DNA of 42,726 nucleotides from NCBI GenBank assembly GCA_022340345.1, contig JAJDOE010000151.1, forward strand, positions 1 through 42,726, given 5' to 3'. Below, one piece after another: positions 7,856 through 16,558 of the stretch (position 1 is its first letter; each line of letters begins with the position of its first letter). The position numbers and the translations under genes were made by a program. The DNA comes from Gammaproteobacteria bacterium. GTDB taxonomy: Bacteria > Pseudomonadota > Gammaproteobacteria > HyVt-429. The notes under the pieces are model-generated. The model did not search any database and was not told where the DNA came from. It worked only from the letters and a program-made list of their open reading frames with translations.

Positions 7856-8304
7856 AACTGTTGCTTGAAATACAGAACGCCAGTGGTCGGCAGGCCCCTG
7901 CCAGCGCATCCCTGCGCCGCTGGGCCCTGGCGGCCCTGGCCGGCAGTGGCCGGGACACTACCGAACTGACGGTGCGGGTGGTGGACGAGCCGGAAGCAGC
8001 GGACCTGAATCACCGCTACCGGCACAAGGACGGGCCCACCAACGTGCTGTCTTTTCCGTTCGAAGATCCGCCCGGTGTCCCCACCAGCATTCTTGGCGAC
8101 CTGGTGCTGTGCGCGCCCGTGCTGGAGCGCGAGGCGCAGGAGCAGACCATCCCGGTGGAGGCCCACTGGGCGCATCTGGTGGTGCACGGCGTGCTGCACC
8201 TGCTCGGTTACGATCACGAAGCGGAAACCGATGCGCTGCGCATGCAGGCGCGGGAATCCGAGCTTCTCGGCAAGTTGGGATACGCGGATCCCTACGCGAC
8301 ATGA
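7852..8304 (+). CDS. ybeY: Endoribonuclease YbeY (rRNA maturation factor)
   Basis: The 150-residue metalloprotein has the zinc motif H112-G-V-L-H116-L-L-G-Y-D-H122, the H3xH5xH pattern of the UPF0054/YbeY family. The upstream RHKDGPTNVLSFPFE region is also typical. YbeY takes part in 16S rRNA 3' maturation and 70S quality control in the cytoplasm. Its GTG start overlaps the phoH stop as GTGA, and its TGA overlaps the ATG of corC as ATGA. Confidence 0.95.
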   Translation: MKLLLEIQNASGRQAPASASLRRWALAALAGSGRDTTELTVRVVDEPEAADLNHRYRHKDGPTNVLSFPFEDPPGVPTSILGDLVLCAPVLEREAQEQTIPVEAHWAHLVVHGVLHLLGYDHEAETDALRMQARESELLGKLGYADPYAT

Positions 8305-9131
8305 GAGCGGGTCTGCGAAACTGGTGGCACGGCGTGCTGCAACACCTGATGGTCCTGCCCCGGGACCGCGAACAGCTGGTGGATGTGCTGCGCCGGGCCC
8401 AGTCGCGGGAACTGCTGGGCCGCGACGCACTGGACATGATCGAGAGCGTATTGCAGGTCGCGGACCTGCGGGTGCGCGATGTGATGGTGCCGCGGGTGCA
8501 GATGGCGGTTGTAGATCGCAGCCAGCCGATCGAGGAATTCCTTCCGCAGGTAATCGAAACCGCTCACTCCCGTTTTCCGGTGATCGATGGTGACCGGGAC
8601 CGGGTTACCGGGATACTCCTGGCCAAGGACCTGTTGCAGTACTTTGACCCGGCGCGCACCGATGACTTCAACCTGCGCGACATGCTGCGCCCGGCGATTT
8701 TCATCCCGGAGAGCAAGCGCCTGAACGTGCTGCTCCGGGAGTTTCGGGCGAGCCGCAACCACATGGCGATCGTTGTGGATGAATATGGCGGAGTCGGCGG
8801 GCTGGTTACCATCGAGGACGTACTCGAAACCATCGTTGGCGAGATCGAGGACGAGCACGACGTGGACGATATCGAGACCATGATAATGCCGCGCGGCGAG
8901 AACGTGTTTGTCATCAAGGGGCAATTGTCGGTGGAAGACTTCAACGAATACTTCAAGGTCGAGTTGGATGAGGAAAAGGCGGAAACCATCGCCGGCCTGG
9001 TGATCGCCGCGATTGGCGAATTGCCCCGGCGGGGCGCGAACGTGGTAATGGATTCTTTCCGCTTCGACGTGGTGCACGCGGATTCGCGACGGATTCACCT
9101 GCTGCGCGCGACCCGCGTGGACGCCAGCTGA
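8301..9131 (+). CDS. corC: CorC/YbeX-type CBS-domain protein
   Basis: The 276-residue soluble protein has a CBS pair (about residues 60-180, starting near VMVPRVQMAVVDRSQ) and a C-terminal CorC_HlyC domain. The segment between them (NHMAIVVDEYGGVGGLVTIED) is the family hallmark. CorC/YbeX was first linked to magnesium and cobalt efflux through CorA, and later to ribosome metabolism with YbeY. The membrane DUF21 part of larger relatives is absent, as in E. coli YbeX. The open frame extends upstream to 8109, but the ATG at 8301, overlapping the ybeY stop (ATGA), matches the family N-terminus. Confidence 0.93.
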   Translation: MRAGLRNWWHGVLQHLMVLPRDREQLVDVLRRAQSRELLGRDALDMIESVLQVADLRVRDVMVPRVQMAVVDRSQPIEEFLPQVIETAHSRFPVIDGDRDRVTGILLAKDLLQYFDPARTDDFNLRDMLRPAIFIPESKRLNVLLREFRASRNHMAIVVDEYGGVGGLVTIEDVLETIVGEIEDEHDVDDIETMIMPRGENVFVIKGQLSVEDFNEYFKVELDEEKAETIAGLVIAAIGELPRRGANVVMDSFRFDVVHADSRRIHLLRATRVDAS

Positions 9132-9135
9132 GGCC

Positions 9136-9162
9136 CTGACAGCAAAAGCGCTGTGCTAGGCT
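9136..9162 (+). promoter_or_regulatory. Candidate lnt promoter abutting the start codon
   Basis: CTGACA at 9136-9141 and TGC-TAGGCT with the hexamer at 9157-9162 give a -35 and an extended -10, with a 15-base spacer. Seven bases separate the -10 from the ATG at 9170, so the transcript would start at about the start codon. No ribosome binding site is visible. Confidence 0.42.
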
Positions 9163-9169
9163 GCGCGCC

Positions 9170-10657
9170 ATGATCGCGCTGCATTACCTGGCGGCATTGA
9201 CCCTCGGTCTCGCCATGCCGCTGGCGTTCTCCCCCTACCAGTACTGGCCGCTGGCGCTGCTGGCGCCTGCGGGATTGTTTGTGTTGTGGCTGGGCCTGTC
9301 CCCCGGGCGCGCCGCCCTCACCGGATTTTTCTTCGGTCTTGGCCAGTTCTGTTTCGGGGTCGGCTGGTTGTACGTGTCCATGCACCGTTACGGCAACATG
9401 AACGCGCCCCTGGCGATGGCGGCGGTGCTGGCGGTCAGCGCCTACCTTGCCCTGTACCCGGCACTGCTGGGCTGGTGGCAGTCCGCGTGGCGGCCCCAAT
9501 CCGGCCGCGCCCTGGCCGAACACCTGCTGCTGCGGCTGCCCGCCGCCTGGGTGTTGCTGGAGTGGCTGCGGGGCTGGTTGTTCAGCGGCTTCCCGTGGCT
9601 GAACCCCGGTTATGCCATGGTGGACACGCCACTGGCGGGCTGGGCGAGCCTGGCCGGGGTCCAGGGTGTGACCCTGGTGCTGCTGGTCTGCGCCGGAGGA
9701 CTGGTGTTGTCGTTGCGGCGTCCGCGTCTGGCAATCGCGGTGGTGCCGTTGTGCGCGGCGCTGTGGGGTGTGGGCTGGTGGAGCCTGGCACAGGACTGGA
9801 CGCGTCCGGATGGCGAGCCGCTGCGGGTGGCCCTGGTACAGGGCAACGTGCCGCTGGAACAGAAATGGGTGGCGGCGCAAAAGCCGGTGATCCTGGAGCA
9901 CTACCGTGCGCTGTCGGCGCGGGCGCCGGAGGCGCAACTGGTGGTTTGGCCGGAGGCGGCGGTGCCGGGATTTACCGATACCCTGCCCGCGGCCTTCTGG
10001 CGGCAGCTGGAGGAACGGGCTGCCGGCGGGGTCACGACCCTGTTCGGCGTGCTGGAGCGCACGGGTCCGGATACCTACTTTAACAGTCTGATCGCGGTAA
10101 CCCCGATGGGGCGCGCCAGTTATCGCAAGGCGCACCTGGTGCCCTTTGGTGAATATCTGCCGTGGAAGTGGGCCTTCGACTGGCTGCTGGACTACCTGCA
10201 GATTCCGATGTCGGATTTCAGCGCCGGCTCCGGCGCCCAGTCACAAATTCGCATCGGCGAGACCTGGCTTGGCCTGAGCATCTGTTACGAGGATGCCTTC
10301 GGCCGGGAGCTGCTGAGCCGCCTGCCGAAAGCAGGGCTGCTGGTAAACGTCAGCGAGGATGGCTGGTTCGGCAAATCCATCGGACCCCACCAGCGTATGG
10401 ACATGGCGCGCCTGCGTTCCATGGAAACCGGCCGCCCCGGCCTGCGCGCGGCAACCACCGGCATCAGCGCGATCATCGATGCCCGCGGGCGGGTGCAGGC
10501 GAGTACCCGCCAGTTCGAGCCGACGGTGCTCCGTGCCAGCGTACAGCCGCGCACAGGATCTACGCCGTTCGTGGCACTCGGGGGCTACGCGGCGGAGGCG
10601 GCCGCGTTGTGCATGTTGCTATTGGGATGGGCGCTGCGTCGGCGTCGCACCAACTGA
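9170..10657 (+). CDS. lnt: Apolipoprotein N-acyltransferase
   Basis: The 495-residue inner-membrane enzyme adds the third acyl chain to the N-terminal cysteine of lipoproteins. About eight N-terminal helices (to about residue 205) are followed by a nitrilase-like periplasmic domain with the catalytic triad. The glutamate is E262 in VVWPEAAVPGF, the lysine is about K320 in YRKAHLVPFGEYLP, and the nucleophile is C372 in LSICYEDAFG. The length is close to that of E. coli Lnt (512). It ends the ybeZ-ybeY-corC-lnt set but has its own candidate promoter in the 38-base gap. It converges on mgtE. Confidence 0.96.
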   Translation: MIALHYLAALTLGLAMPLAFSPYQYWPLALLAPAGLFVLWLGLSPGRAALTGFFFGLGQFCFGVGWLYVSMHRYGNMNAPLAMAAVLAVSAYLALYPALLGWWQSAWRPQSGRALAEHLLLRLPAAWVLLEWLRGWLFSGFPWLNPGYAMVDTPLAGWASLAGVQGVTLVLLVCAGGLVLSLRRPRLAIAVVPLCAALWGVGWWSLAQDWTRPDGEPLRVALVQGNVPLEQKWVAAQKPVILEHYRALSARAPEAQLVVWPEAAVPGFTDTLPAAFWRQLEERAAGGVTTLFGVLERTGPDTYFNSLIAVTPMGRASYRKAHLVPFGEYLPWKWAFDWLLDYLQIPMSDFSAGSGAQSQIRIGETWLGLSICYEDAFGRELLSRLPKAGLLVNVSEDGWFGKSIGPHQRMDMARLRSMETGRPGLRAATTGISAIIDARGRVQASTRQFEPTVLRASVQPRTGSTPFVALGGYAAEAAALCMLLLGWALRRRRTN

Positions 10658-10723
10658 CCGCACCGCCAGTACCGAAGCGGCGCTACCGGGGGTGAAATGT
10701 ATTGTGGCGCAACCCCGGCCCGT

Positions 10724-10753
10724 CCCGCTGCACCGGATCTCGCGTGCAACGGG
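10724..10753. terminator. Candidate bidirectional terminator hairpin between lnt and mgtE
   Basis: CCCGCTGCAC (10724-10733) pairs with GTGCAACGGG (10744-10753), ten positions with one mismatch and a ten-base loop. A second, weaker CCGGGG/CCCCGG pair lies at 10686-10691 and 10713-10718. Neither has a T-run. The location between convergent genes supports a terminator role. Confidence 0.45.
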
Positions 10754-10770
10754 GAATCGTCAGGCGGACT

Positions 10771-12123
10771 TCAAACCAGAAAGATCGCCGCCAGCCCCAG
10801 GAATGCCAGGAAACCCACCACGTCCGTGACCGTGGTCAGGGCAACACCCCCCGCAAGCGCCGGATCGATGCCCAGTTTGCGAAACACGATCGGCAGGGCC
10901 ACTCCCGCCAGGGCGGCGAAGCCCAGGTTAATGACCATGGCCAGGGCGATGATCAGCCCCAGCCACCAGTTGCCGTACCAGAGGATCGCCACCACGGCGA
11001 CCACTATCGCCCACAACAGGCCATTGAGACCGCCTACCGCCAACTCGTGACGCAGGACCTGGCGCGAATTGCCGGCGGTAATGGTGCCCTGGGACAAACC
11101 GCGGATAACCAGGGTGAGCGTCTGGGAACCCGCGTTACCGCCCATGCTGGCTACCACCGGCATCAGTACCGCCAGGGCCACCAGTTGCTCGATGGTTGCT
11201 TCGAATTTCCCGATCACCCAGGCGGCGATAAACGCGGTGACCAGATTTACTCCGAGCCATACGGCACGGCCACGGGCGCTGCGCCCCACCGGTGCGAAGA
11301 TATCTTCCTCCTCGCTCAAGCCCGCCCGCGCCATGACTTCGTGGCCCGCCTGGTCACGCATAACGTCCACCACGTCGTCGATCGTGATGCGCCCGAGCAG
11401 GTGGCCCTCGTTGTCCACAACCGCCGCGGTAACCAGGTCGTAGCGTTCAAAGATCGCCGCCACTTCGCTATCCGGAGTCAGGGAATCGATTCGCACCGGG
11501 TCGGCGTCCATGGCGTCTCGCACGCGCATGCTCGGATCGGAAGTCAGCAGCTTGGTGAGTAACAGGGTCCCCACCAGCCGGTTCTGGCGATCCACGACGA
11601 ACAGGCGATTGGTGTATTCCGGCAACTCCTCGCGTCGGCGCAGGTAACGTAGCGCGGTTTCCAACGTGATATCGCGGCGAACCGAAACCGTGTGGCCGTC
11701 CATGAGACCGCCAGCGGTGTCCTCCGGGTAGGAAAGCACCGCGTCCAGCCGTTCGCGGGCCTCCCGGTCCATGGTGAACAGGATCTCGGACACGACTTCG
11801 TCGGCCAGCGCCGGCAACAGGTCGGCCACGTCGTCGGTGTCCGCCCGCAACACGGCTTCCACCAGGGCCTGGGGCTCGGTCTGTGCGATGAGGCCATCGC
11901 GAACTCCCTCCGGCACCTGCAGCAGGATTTCGCTGATCTGCTCCGCGGGCACGCAGGACCACGCCAGCTGCCGTTCTTCCGGCGGCAGGGCTTCCAGGAC
12001 ATCCGCGGTATCCGCCGGGTGGGCGGTGGCAAAGGACTGCTTCAGGCGCTCGGGGTCGCGGGTACTGAACTCCTGGATCAGTTCCTGAAGATTTTCGCGG
12101 GGATTGGTCGCTTGTTCGCTCAT
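10771..12123 (-). CDS. mgtE: MgtE magnesium transporter
   Basis: The 450-residue protein shows the MgtE order: an N-terminal alpha-helical domain (about 1-135) with ADTADVLEALPPEERQ-type repeats, a CBS pair (about 140-265), and five membrane helices (about 285-450). The conserved pore motif PVVASMGGNAGSQT and the later TTVTDVVGF aspartate are present. MgtE is a homodimeric Mg2+ channel gated by cytosolic Mg2+ bound to the N and CBS domains. It lies 194 bases beyond ptsI on the same strand, an arrangement seen with hprK-containing phosphotransferase clusters in other proteobacteria. It has its own candidate promoter right before the ATG. Confidence 0.95.
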   Translation of the reverse strand: MSEQATNPRENLQELIQEFSTRDPERLKQSFATAHPADTADVLEALPPEERQLAWSCVPAEQISEILLQVPEGVRDGLIAQTEPQALVEAVLRADTDDVADLLPALADEVVSEILFTMDREARERLDAVLSYPEDTAGGLMDGHTVSVRRDITLETALRYLRRREELPEYTNRLFVVDRQNRLVGTLLLTKLLTSDPSMRVRDAMDADPVRIDSLTPDSEVAAIFERYDLVTAAVVDNEGHLLGRITIDDVVDVMRDQAGHEVMARAGLSEEEDIFAPVGRSARGRAVWLGVNLVTAFIAAWVIGKFEATIEQLVALAVLMPVVASMGGNAGSQTLTLVIRGLSQGTITAGNSRQVLRHELAVGGLNGLLWAIVVAVVAILWYGNWWLGLIIALAMVINLGFAALAGVALPIVFRKLGIDPALAGGVALTTVTDVVGFLAFLGLAAIFLV

Positions 12124-12131
12124 CGCGCCGG

Positions 12132-12140
12132 AGTTTAGCA
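12132..12140 (-). promoter_or_regulatory. Candidate extended -10 promoter of mgtE, abutting the start codon
   Basis: On the minus strand TGC-TAAACT (hexamer at 12137-12132) forms an extended -10. Eight bases separate it from the ATG at 12123, and no ribosome binding site is present. The mRNA may begin at the start codon. No convincing -35 is seen. Confidence 0.42.
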
Positions 12141-12176
12141 GGGCGGCTTGCCGGCTGTAGAAACGGTCATCGCGCC

Positions 12177-12204
12177 GGGCCCAGGCGCTATCGTAGCGGG
12201 GCCC
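12177..12204. other. Strong hairpin between ptsI and mgtE
   Basis: GGGCCC (12177-12182) and GGGCCC (12199-12204) can pair around an inner perfect CGCTA-TCG-TAGCG hairpin (12186-12198), with a three-base bulge. It lies about 54 bases upstream of mgtE. It may end transcripts from ptsI or shield mgtE; no T-run follows on the minus strand. Confidence 0.38.
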
Positions 12205-12256
12205 ATTGGCATTTTCTCAGCAGCTACGCTGCCCGGAAAATCCCGGAAATGGAGGC

Positions 12257-12295
12257 ACGTGGTCTGTTGATTCCCGGTTGGAGAAACGACCACGT
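12257..12295 (-). terminator. Possible ptsI terminator
   Basis: ACGTGGTC (12257-12264) is the exact complement of GACCACGT (12288-12295), with a 23-base loop, 22 bases after the ptsI stop. A short T-run comes only later, so this is a weak candidate. Confidence 0.28.
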
Positions 12296-12317
12296 TGTCG
12301 TCCCTCCGGCATCGCGT

Positions 12318-14069
12318 TCAGAGCCGGGTGGTGGAGAAATCCAGTTGGTTGATCTGGCGTACCAGGGAGTGGGTTTCCTCGGTGGAGCCGGCCCGCAGCA
12401 CCTTGTCCGCGAACTTTTTCAGTCGCTTTACGCTGCATTCGCGCACAACCTTCTTCACCTCCAGCAACACCGCCGGGTCCATGCTCAGGGTGCGCATCCC
12501 CATGCCCAGCAGCAGCCGGGTAAATTTCAGATCGCCGGCCATCTCGCCACACATGGTCAATGGAATGCCGGCGTGTTCCGCGGCCCGGATCGTGATGTAA
12601 ATGAGCCGCAATACCGACGGATGGATCGGGTCATACAGGTAGTTCACCGAGTCGTCTACGCGATCGATGGCCAGTGTGTACTGAATCAGGTCGTTGGTTC
12701 CGATGGAGAGGAAATCAAGTCGCCGCGCGAACAGGTCGGCGGAAATTGCCGCTGCCGGTACCTCTACCATGCCGCCCACCGGCAGATTGGCGTCAAAGGG
12801 TTGCCCCTCCTGGTTCAGTTCGGCCTTGGTCTCCTCGATGATGTCGCGCACCTGGTCTACTTCATCGAGACTCGACACCATGGGAATCATGATTTGCACC
12901 GGGCCAAAAGCCGAGGCACGAAGGATCGCCCGAAGTTGAGGCCGGAACAGGGCCGGCTCCTTGAGGCACAGGCGCACCGCGCGCAGGCCCAGGGCCGGGT
13001 TTGTGCCACCGGGATCCACCCGGCCGTCTACCTGCTTGTCCGCGCCCAGGTCGAGGGTGCGAATCGTAACGGGAATGCCCTTGAGGGCTTTGATTACCTT
13101 GACGTACGCGGTGAACTGTTCGGTCTCGCTGGGCGGATCGCTGCGATTCATATACAGGTATTCGGTGCGATACAGTCCGACACCGGCGGCGTGGGCGGCG
13201 TGTACGGAACGCACGTCACCCGGCAGTTCGATGTTCGCCATCAGCACCACGTCCTTCCCGTCCAGCGTAACCGAGGGGCTCGATTGAAGTGCCTTCAGGT
13301 CCTGACGTCGTTTCTCGATACTCCGCTTGCGCCGGCTGTAGTACCGCACGAGATCCGGGTCGGGCGCGATGATTACCACGCCACGCTTACCGTCGACAAT
13401 TACGTCTTCACCATTGCGCAGGTAGCTGGTGGCGCCATGCAAACCGACGATGGCCGGTATTTTCAGCCCGCGGGCGAGGATCGCGGTGTGGGAAATCGGG
13501 CCACCCAGGTTGGTCACGAAAGCGCGTACCCGGTGATTTTTCAGCACCACCGTATCCGCCGGTGTCAGGTCGTTGGCGACAATGATGCGGTCCTTGGCCT
13601 CTTCGGGCAGACGATCATGCTCCTGCTCGTCCAGGCTCATGAGGTTGCGTTGCACCCGGTCCACTACCTGGTCGATATCCGCTTTCTTGCTGCGCAGGTA
13701 GGGGTCAGTCATCTGGTCGAAGACTTCGTTGAGCGCGTTCGCCTGCTGGAGCAGGGCTCGCTCCGCATTCGTGGATTGCTTGCGAATGGCGTGCACCGGC
13801 GCCTCGACGAGCATTTTGTCTTCGAGCATCAGCAGGTGCACGTCGATGAAGCCCGATGTTTCCGGTGGCGCGCTCTTCGGAATCTGCTTGCGAATAGCAA
13901 CGAGCTGTTCCTTGGCTTTCGCTACCGCGTTTTCGAAGCGTTCCACTTCCCGGTCGATGAGCGCCGGTGGAACGACATACTCGGGAATGTCCAGCCGGTC
14001 TCTTTGCAGCACAAAGGCCTTTCCAATGGCAATTCCCTTGCCAACTCCGGCGCCGTGGATCGTAAGCAC
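12318..14069 (-). CDS. ptsI: Phosphotransferase system enzyme I
   Basis: The 583-residue protein is a full-length enzyme I, which takes phosphate from phosphoenolpyruvate and passes it to HPr. The active histidine is H194 in NLGGPISHTAILAR. The C-terminal PEP-binding barrel carries PALGLRAVRLCLKEP, SIGTNDLIQYTLAIDR and the late MCGEMAGD motif with the catalytic cysteine. It has no N-terminal GAF domain, so it is not the PtsP (EI-Ntr) type. With no EIIB or EIIC genes nearby it probably serves regulation. The GTG start shares one base with the ptsH TAG, and it is the last gene of the long minus-strand series. Confidence 0.95.
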   Translation of the reverse strand: MLTIHGAGVGKGIAIGKAFVLQRDRLDIPEYVVPPALIDREVERFENAVAKAKEQLVAIRKQIPKSAPPETSGFIDVHLLMLEDKMLVEAPVHAIRKQSTNAERALLQQANALNEVFDQMTDPYLRSKKADIDQVVDRVQRNLMSLDEQEHDRLPEEAKDRIIVANDLTPADTVVLKNHRVRAFVTNLGGPISHTAILARGLKIPAIVGLHGATSYLRNGEDVIVDGKRGVVIIAPDPDLVRYYSRRKRSIEKRRQDLKALQSSPSVTLDGKDVVLMANIELPGDVRSVHAAHAAGVGLYRTEYLYMNRSDPPSETEQFTAYVKVIKALKGIPVTIRTLDLGADKQVDGRVDPGGTNPALGLRAVRLCLKEPALFRPQLRAILRASAFGPVQIMIPMVSSLDEVDQVRDIIEETKAELNQEGQPFDANLPVGGMVEVPAAAISADLFARRLDFLSIGTNDLIQYTLAIDRVDDSVNYLYDPIHPSVLRLIYITIRAAEHAGIPLTMCGEMAGDLKFTRLLLGMGMRTLSMDPAVLLEVKKVVRECSVKRLKKFADKVLRAGSTEETHSLVRQINQLDFSTTRL

Positions 14070-14338
14070 TACTCGGGTTCTCCGAATCGCTCCGCGACCA
14101 GCGCCACCAGGGCCTTGGCCGCCTGGGCTTCATCCGCGCCATCCACCTCGACCGTCACCCGGGTACCCTGGGCCGCAGCCAGCATCATGATGCCCATGAT
14201 GCTCTTGCCATTTACCTCCGTTCCGTCCGTGATCAGCTTCACGCGGCTCTGGAAACTGGAGGCCAGGTGAACGAACTTGGCCGCGGCACGCGCGTGTAAT
14301 CCGAGTTTGTTGATGATAGTCAGCTCGTCGCGGATCAT
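14069..14338 (-). CDS. ptsH: Phosphocarrier protein HPr
   Basis: The 89-residue product is HPr. H15 in KLGLHARAAAKF is phosphorylated by enzyme I. S46 in NGKSIMGIMML is the site phosphorylated by HPr kinase in other bacteria, and hprK is present in the same cluster. Both sites at canonical positions predict dual control. ATG 14338 overlaps the stop of the IIA gene (ATGA). Confidence 0.96.
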   Translation of the reverse strand: MIRDELTIINKLGLHARAAAKFVHLASSFQSRVKLITDGTEVNGKSIMGIMMLAAAQGTRVTVEVDGADEAQAAKALVALVAERFGEPE

Positions 14339-14745
14339 GCGGCCGTCCCCTTGGCGCGCTTGCTCGGTTGCCGTATGCCCTCTACGCCGCCGCTGATTGC
14401 CCGTTTCACCACGGCGTCAAGGGAAAGATTGCGATGATTCAGCGCGCGCAGCAACATCGGCAGGTTCACGCCGGAAACCAGTTGCGCCCCCCGGCGCTCG
14501 GCGCGCTCGCAGGCGGTGTTGCAGTGCGAAGCGCCGAAGATATCCGCCAGCACCAGGACTCCGCCGCCGCGGTCCAGGCGTGAGATGGCCTCGTCCAGCC
14601 GGGTCGCCAGTTTCTCCTGGCTCTCACGGGCATCGTCCACCGCCAGGTATTCCAGGGCGTCAGGGCGCTCACCTAGAATATGCGCGACGGTTTCCAGCAG
14701 TCCTCGGCCGATGCCCTCGTGGGCCAGTACCAGAATTCCAATCAC
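14335..14745 (-). CDS. Mannose-type EIIA phosphotransferase protein
   Basis: The 136-residue protein is an EIIA of the mannose/fructose (EIIA-Man) superfamily. It starts MIGILVLAHEGIGRGL, with H9 as the likely phosphorylated histidine, and continues with GVLVLADIFGASHCNTA, the second family motif. No EIIB, EIIC or EIID follows, so it is probably a regulatory acceptor of phosphate from HPr. The open frame extends upstream without an ATG. GTG 14745 is chosen because it overlaps the rapZ stop as GTGA and gives the normal family N-terminus. Confidence 0.9.
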   Translation of the reverse strand: MIGILVLAHEGIGRGLLETVAHILGERPDALEYLAVDDARESQEKLATRLDEAISRLDRGGGVLVLADIFGASHCNTACERAERRGAQLVSGVNLPMLLRALNHRNLSLDAVVKRAISGGVEGIRQPSKRAKGTAA

Positions 14746-15590
14746 AACAATTCCCGATGACGCGTATGTACGTTGAGATGATCGCTGCCGGCGAAGCGTT
14801 CCGTAAGCCGGTCGGTGATGTATACCGACCGATGCTGGCCCCCGGTGCAACCAATGGCAATAGTAATGTAGCTGCGGTGTTCCTTTTCGAAGCTGGGTAG
14901 CCAGTACTCCAGGAAAGTGGCGATGTGCTCGATCATCTGGGCGACACTGTCCTGTGACTCGAGAAAGCGGATGACCGGCGCGTGCCTGCCGTCCAGTTCC
15001 CGCAGGGAGGTATCCCAGTAGGGGTTCGGCAGGCAGCGCACATCGAAGACAAAATCGGCGTCCACCGGGGCGCCGTGCTTGAAGCCGAAGGACTGGAATA
15101 GCAGGTTGATGCCTCCCAGGTGTACCTCGCCGGCGAAATCCCGCACCAGTCCGTGCAGTTCGTGGGGCGTACGTGCGGTCGTGTCGATGTGCTTGTCGGC
15201 ATCGGCCGCCAGGGGCGCAAGCAGCTCTTTTTCCCGGCGAATGCCTTCCAGCAGCGGTGTGCTTGCATCCGTCATCGGGTGGCGGCGTCGGGTCGTGCTG
15301 TACCGCTTGAGCAGCACGGTCTCGTTGGCCTCGAGAAAGATGATCTTGTAGTCCACCCCCAGGGTGCGTAACTGGTCGAGGCTGGCGGGTAGATCCTCGA
15401 GAAATCGGCGGTTTCGGGAATCAATGCTGACGGCGGCGCTGACGTCTCCCTCGCCCATCAGGCGGCTGGCAAAGTCCGCGAGTAGCGAGGCGGGCAGGTT
15501 ATCTGCGCAGTAGTAGCCGAGATCTTCCAGCGCCTGCAGGGCGATGGTCTTCCCAGAGCCAGACAGGCCACTGACCACAATGAAGTTCAT
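14742..15590 (-). CDS. rapZ: RapZ (YvcJ) RNase adapter / nucleotide-binding protein
   Basis: The 282-residue protein has Walker A GLSGSGKT near its N-terminus (residues 8-15) and the C-terminal GCTGGQHRSVYI motif of the RapZ/YvcJ family. In E. coli RapZ binds GlmZ/GlmY small RNAs and guides RNase E, tuning glucosamine-6-phosphate synthesis; in other bacteria this activity is unproven. The ATG at 15590 overlaps the hprK stop (ATGA). The much longer open frame upstream is only the shadow of hprK. Confidence 0.95.
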   Translation of the reverse strand: MNFIVVSGLSGSGKTIALQALEDLGYYCADNLPASLLADFASRLMGEGDVSAAVSIDSRNRRFLEDLPASLDQLRTLGVDYKIIFLEANETVLLKRYSTTRRRHPMTDASTPLLEGIRREKELLAPLAADADKHIDTTARTPHELHGLVRDFAGEVHLGGINLLFQSFGFKHGAPVDADFVFDVRCLPNPYWDTSLRELDGRHAPVIRFLESQDSVAQMIEHIATFLEYWLPSFEKEHRSYITIAIGCTGGQHRSVYITDRLTERFAGSDHLNVHTRHRELL

Positions 15591-16558
15591 GATTTTTCGG
15601 CGGATTGGCGGGCCTTCTCCCGCAACAGCTTGTCTTGCTCGGAGATAAATTCCTGTAGCGGGTTGATGCCGCGCATGCGCAACAGGTGGTGACGGGCGGC
15701 CGCCTCCACGATCACCGCGAGGTTGCGCCCCGGGGCGACCAGCACCACCACCTGGGGGATGTCCACTTCCAGCAAACTGCGAATTCGTCGTTCCCCGTGC
15801 AGCCGGTCGAGGCGCGCCAGGCGTTCCGGGGTCGCCTGTTCCAGACGCACGATCAGGTCCAGCCGCTTTTCGCGCAAAATGGAGGATTCGCCGAACATGG
15901 AACCGACATTGAGAATGCCGAGGCCGCGCACTTCCATGTAGCGGTTGAGCAGGTGGGGACAACGGCCGTGCAGTTCGCCCGGGGCGAGCTTGTAAATTTC
16001 GACCACGTCATCCGCCACCAGCCGGTGGTTGCGGGTCAGCAGTTCCAGGGCGCATTCGCTCTTGCCGATCCCACTGTCACCCTCCAGCAAAACGCCTACG
16101 TCCATGACGTCCATGAATACGCCGTGCAGGGCCAGGCGTTCCGCCAGCCGCCGTGCGAGATAAAACTGCAGGTCATTGATCAGGGATGCAGCGGGCAACA
16201 TGGAATTGAGCAATGCGGTGCCATGTTCGTTGCAAGCGACAACCAGATCCGCCGGCGGTTGTTCATCCTGGGCAACAATCACCATTACCGAATCCGGGTG
16301 CTTTGCGATCTGTGCGATCCGGGGCGCGCGCTGGTCGGCAGGCAGCTCATCCAGGTAGGTGATTTCCTTCCGGGCAAGCACCTGAACCCGGTGGGGATGT
16401 ACGAAATTCAGGTAGCCCACCAACGCCATGCCAGGAAAGCGCGCATCCGGGGCCTCCAGCAGCCGCGCCTGGCCCGCCTCACCGGCAACCCATTGCAGGC
16501 GCAGGGCGTCCTGTTGTTCGTTGAATACCTCGACGGCGCTCAGCGCGGGTGCGCTCAT
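15587..16558 (-). CDS. hprK: HPr kinase/phosphorylase
   Basis: The 323-residue protein has the P-loop GDSGIGKS at 160-167 and the HprK signature EVRGLGILNV after it. It phosphorylates HPr on S46 and can reverse this. HprK is absent from enterics but occurs in many other proteobacteria, where it sits beside ptsN, rapZ and incomplete phosphotransferase genes, as here. Its ATG shares one base with the ptsN stop. Its presence with enzyme I, HPr and two EIIA-type proteins suggests a signalling relay that senses nitrogen, carbon or energy state. Confidence 0.95.
   Translation of the reverse strand: MSAPALSAVEVFNEQQDALRLQWVAGEAGQARLLEAPDARFPGMALVGYLNFVHPHRVQVLARKEITYLDELPADQRAPRIAQIAKHPDSVMVIVAQDEQPPADLVVACNEHGTALLNSMLPAASLINDLQFYLARRLAERLALHGVFMDVMDVGVLLEGDSGIGKSECALELLTRNHRLVADDVVEIYKLAPGELHGRCPHLLNRYMEVRGLGILNVGSMFGESSILREKRLDLIVRLEQATPERLARLDRLHGERRIRSLLEVDIPQVVVLVAPGRNLAVIVEAAARHHLLRMRGINPLQEFISEQDKLLREKARQSAEKS

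Noticed and set aside
12124..12317. A magnesium riboswitch (M-box) before mgtE
   Set aside because: The gap holds simple hairpins only, no M-box consensus, and the predicted mgtE transcript would have almost no leader.
12318..14069. PtsP (EI-Ntr) identity for the enzyme I gene
   Set aside because: The 583-residue protein has no N-terminal GAF domain and lies with ptsH.
12249..14270. A 673-codon plus-strand open frame over ptsI and ptsH
   Set aside because: It is antisense to clear enzyme I and HPr genes and its product has the composition of a shadow frame.
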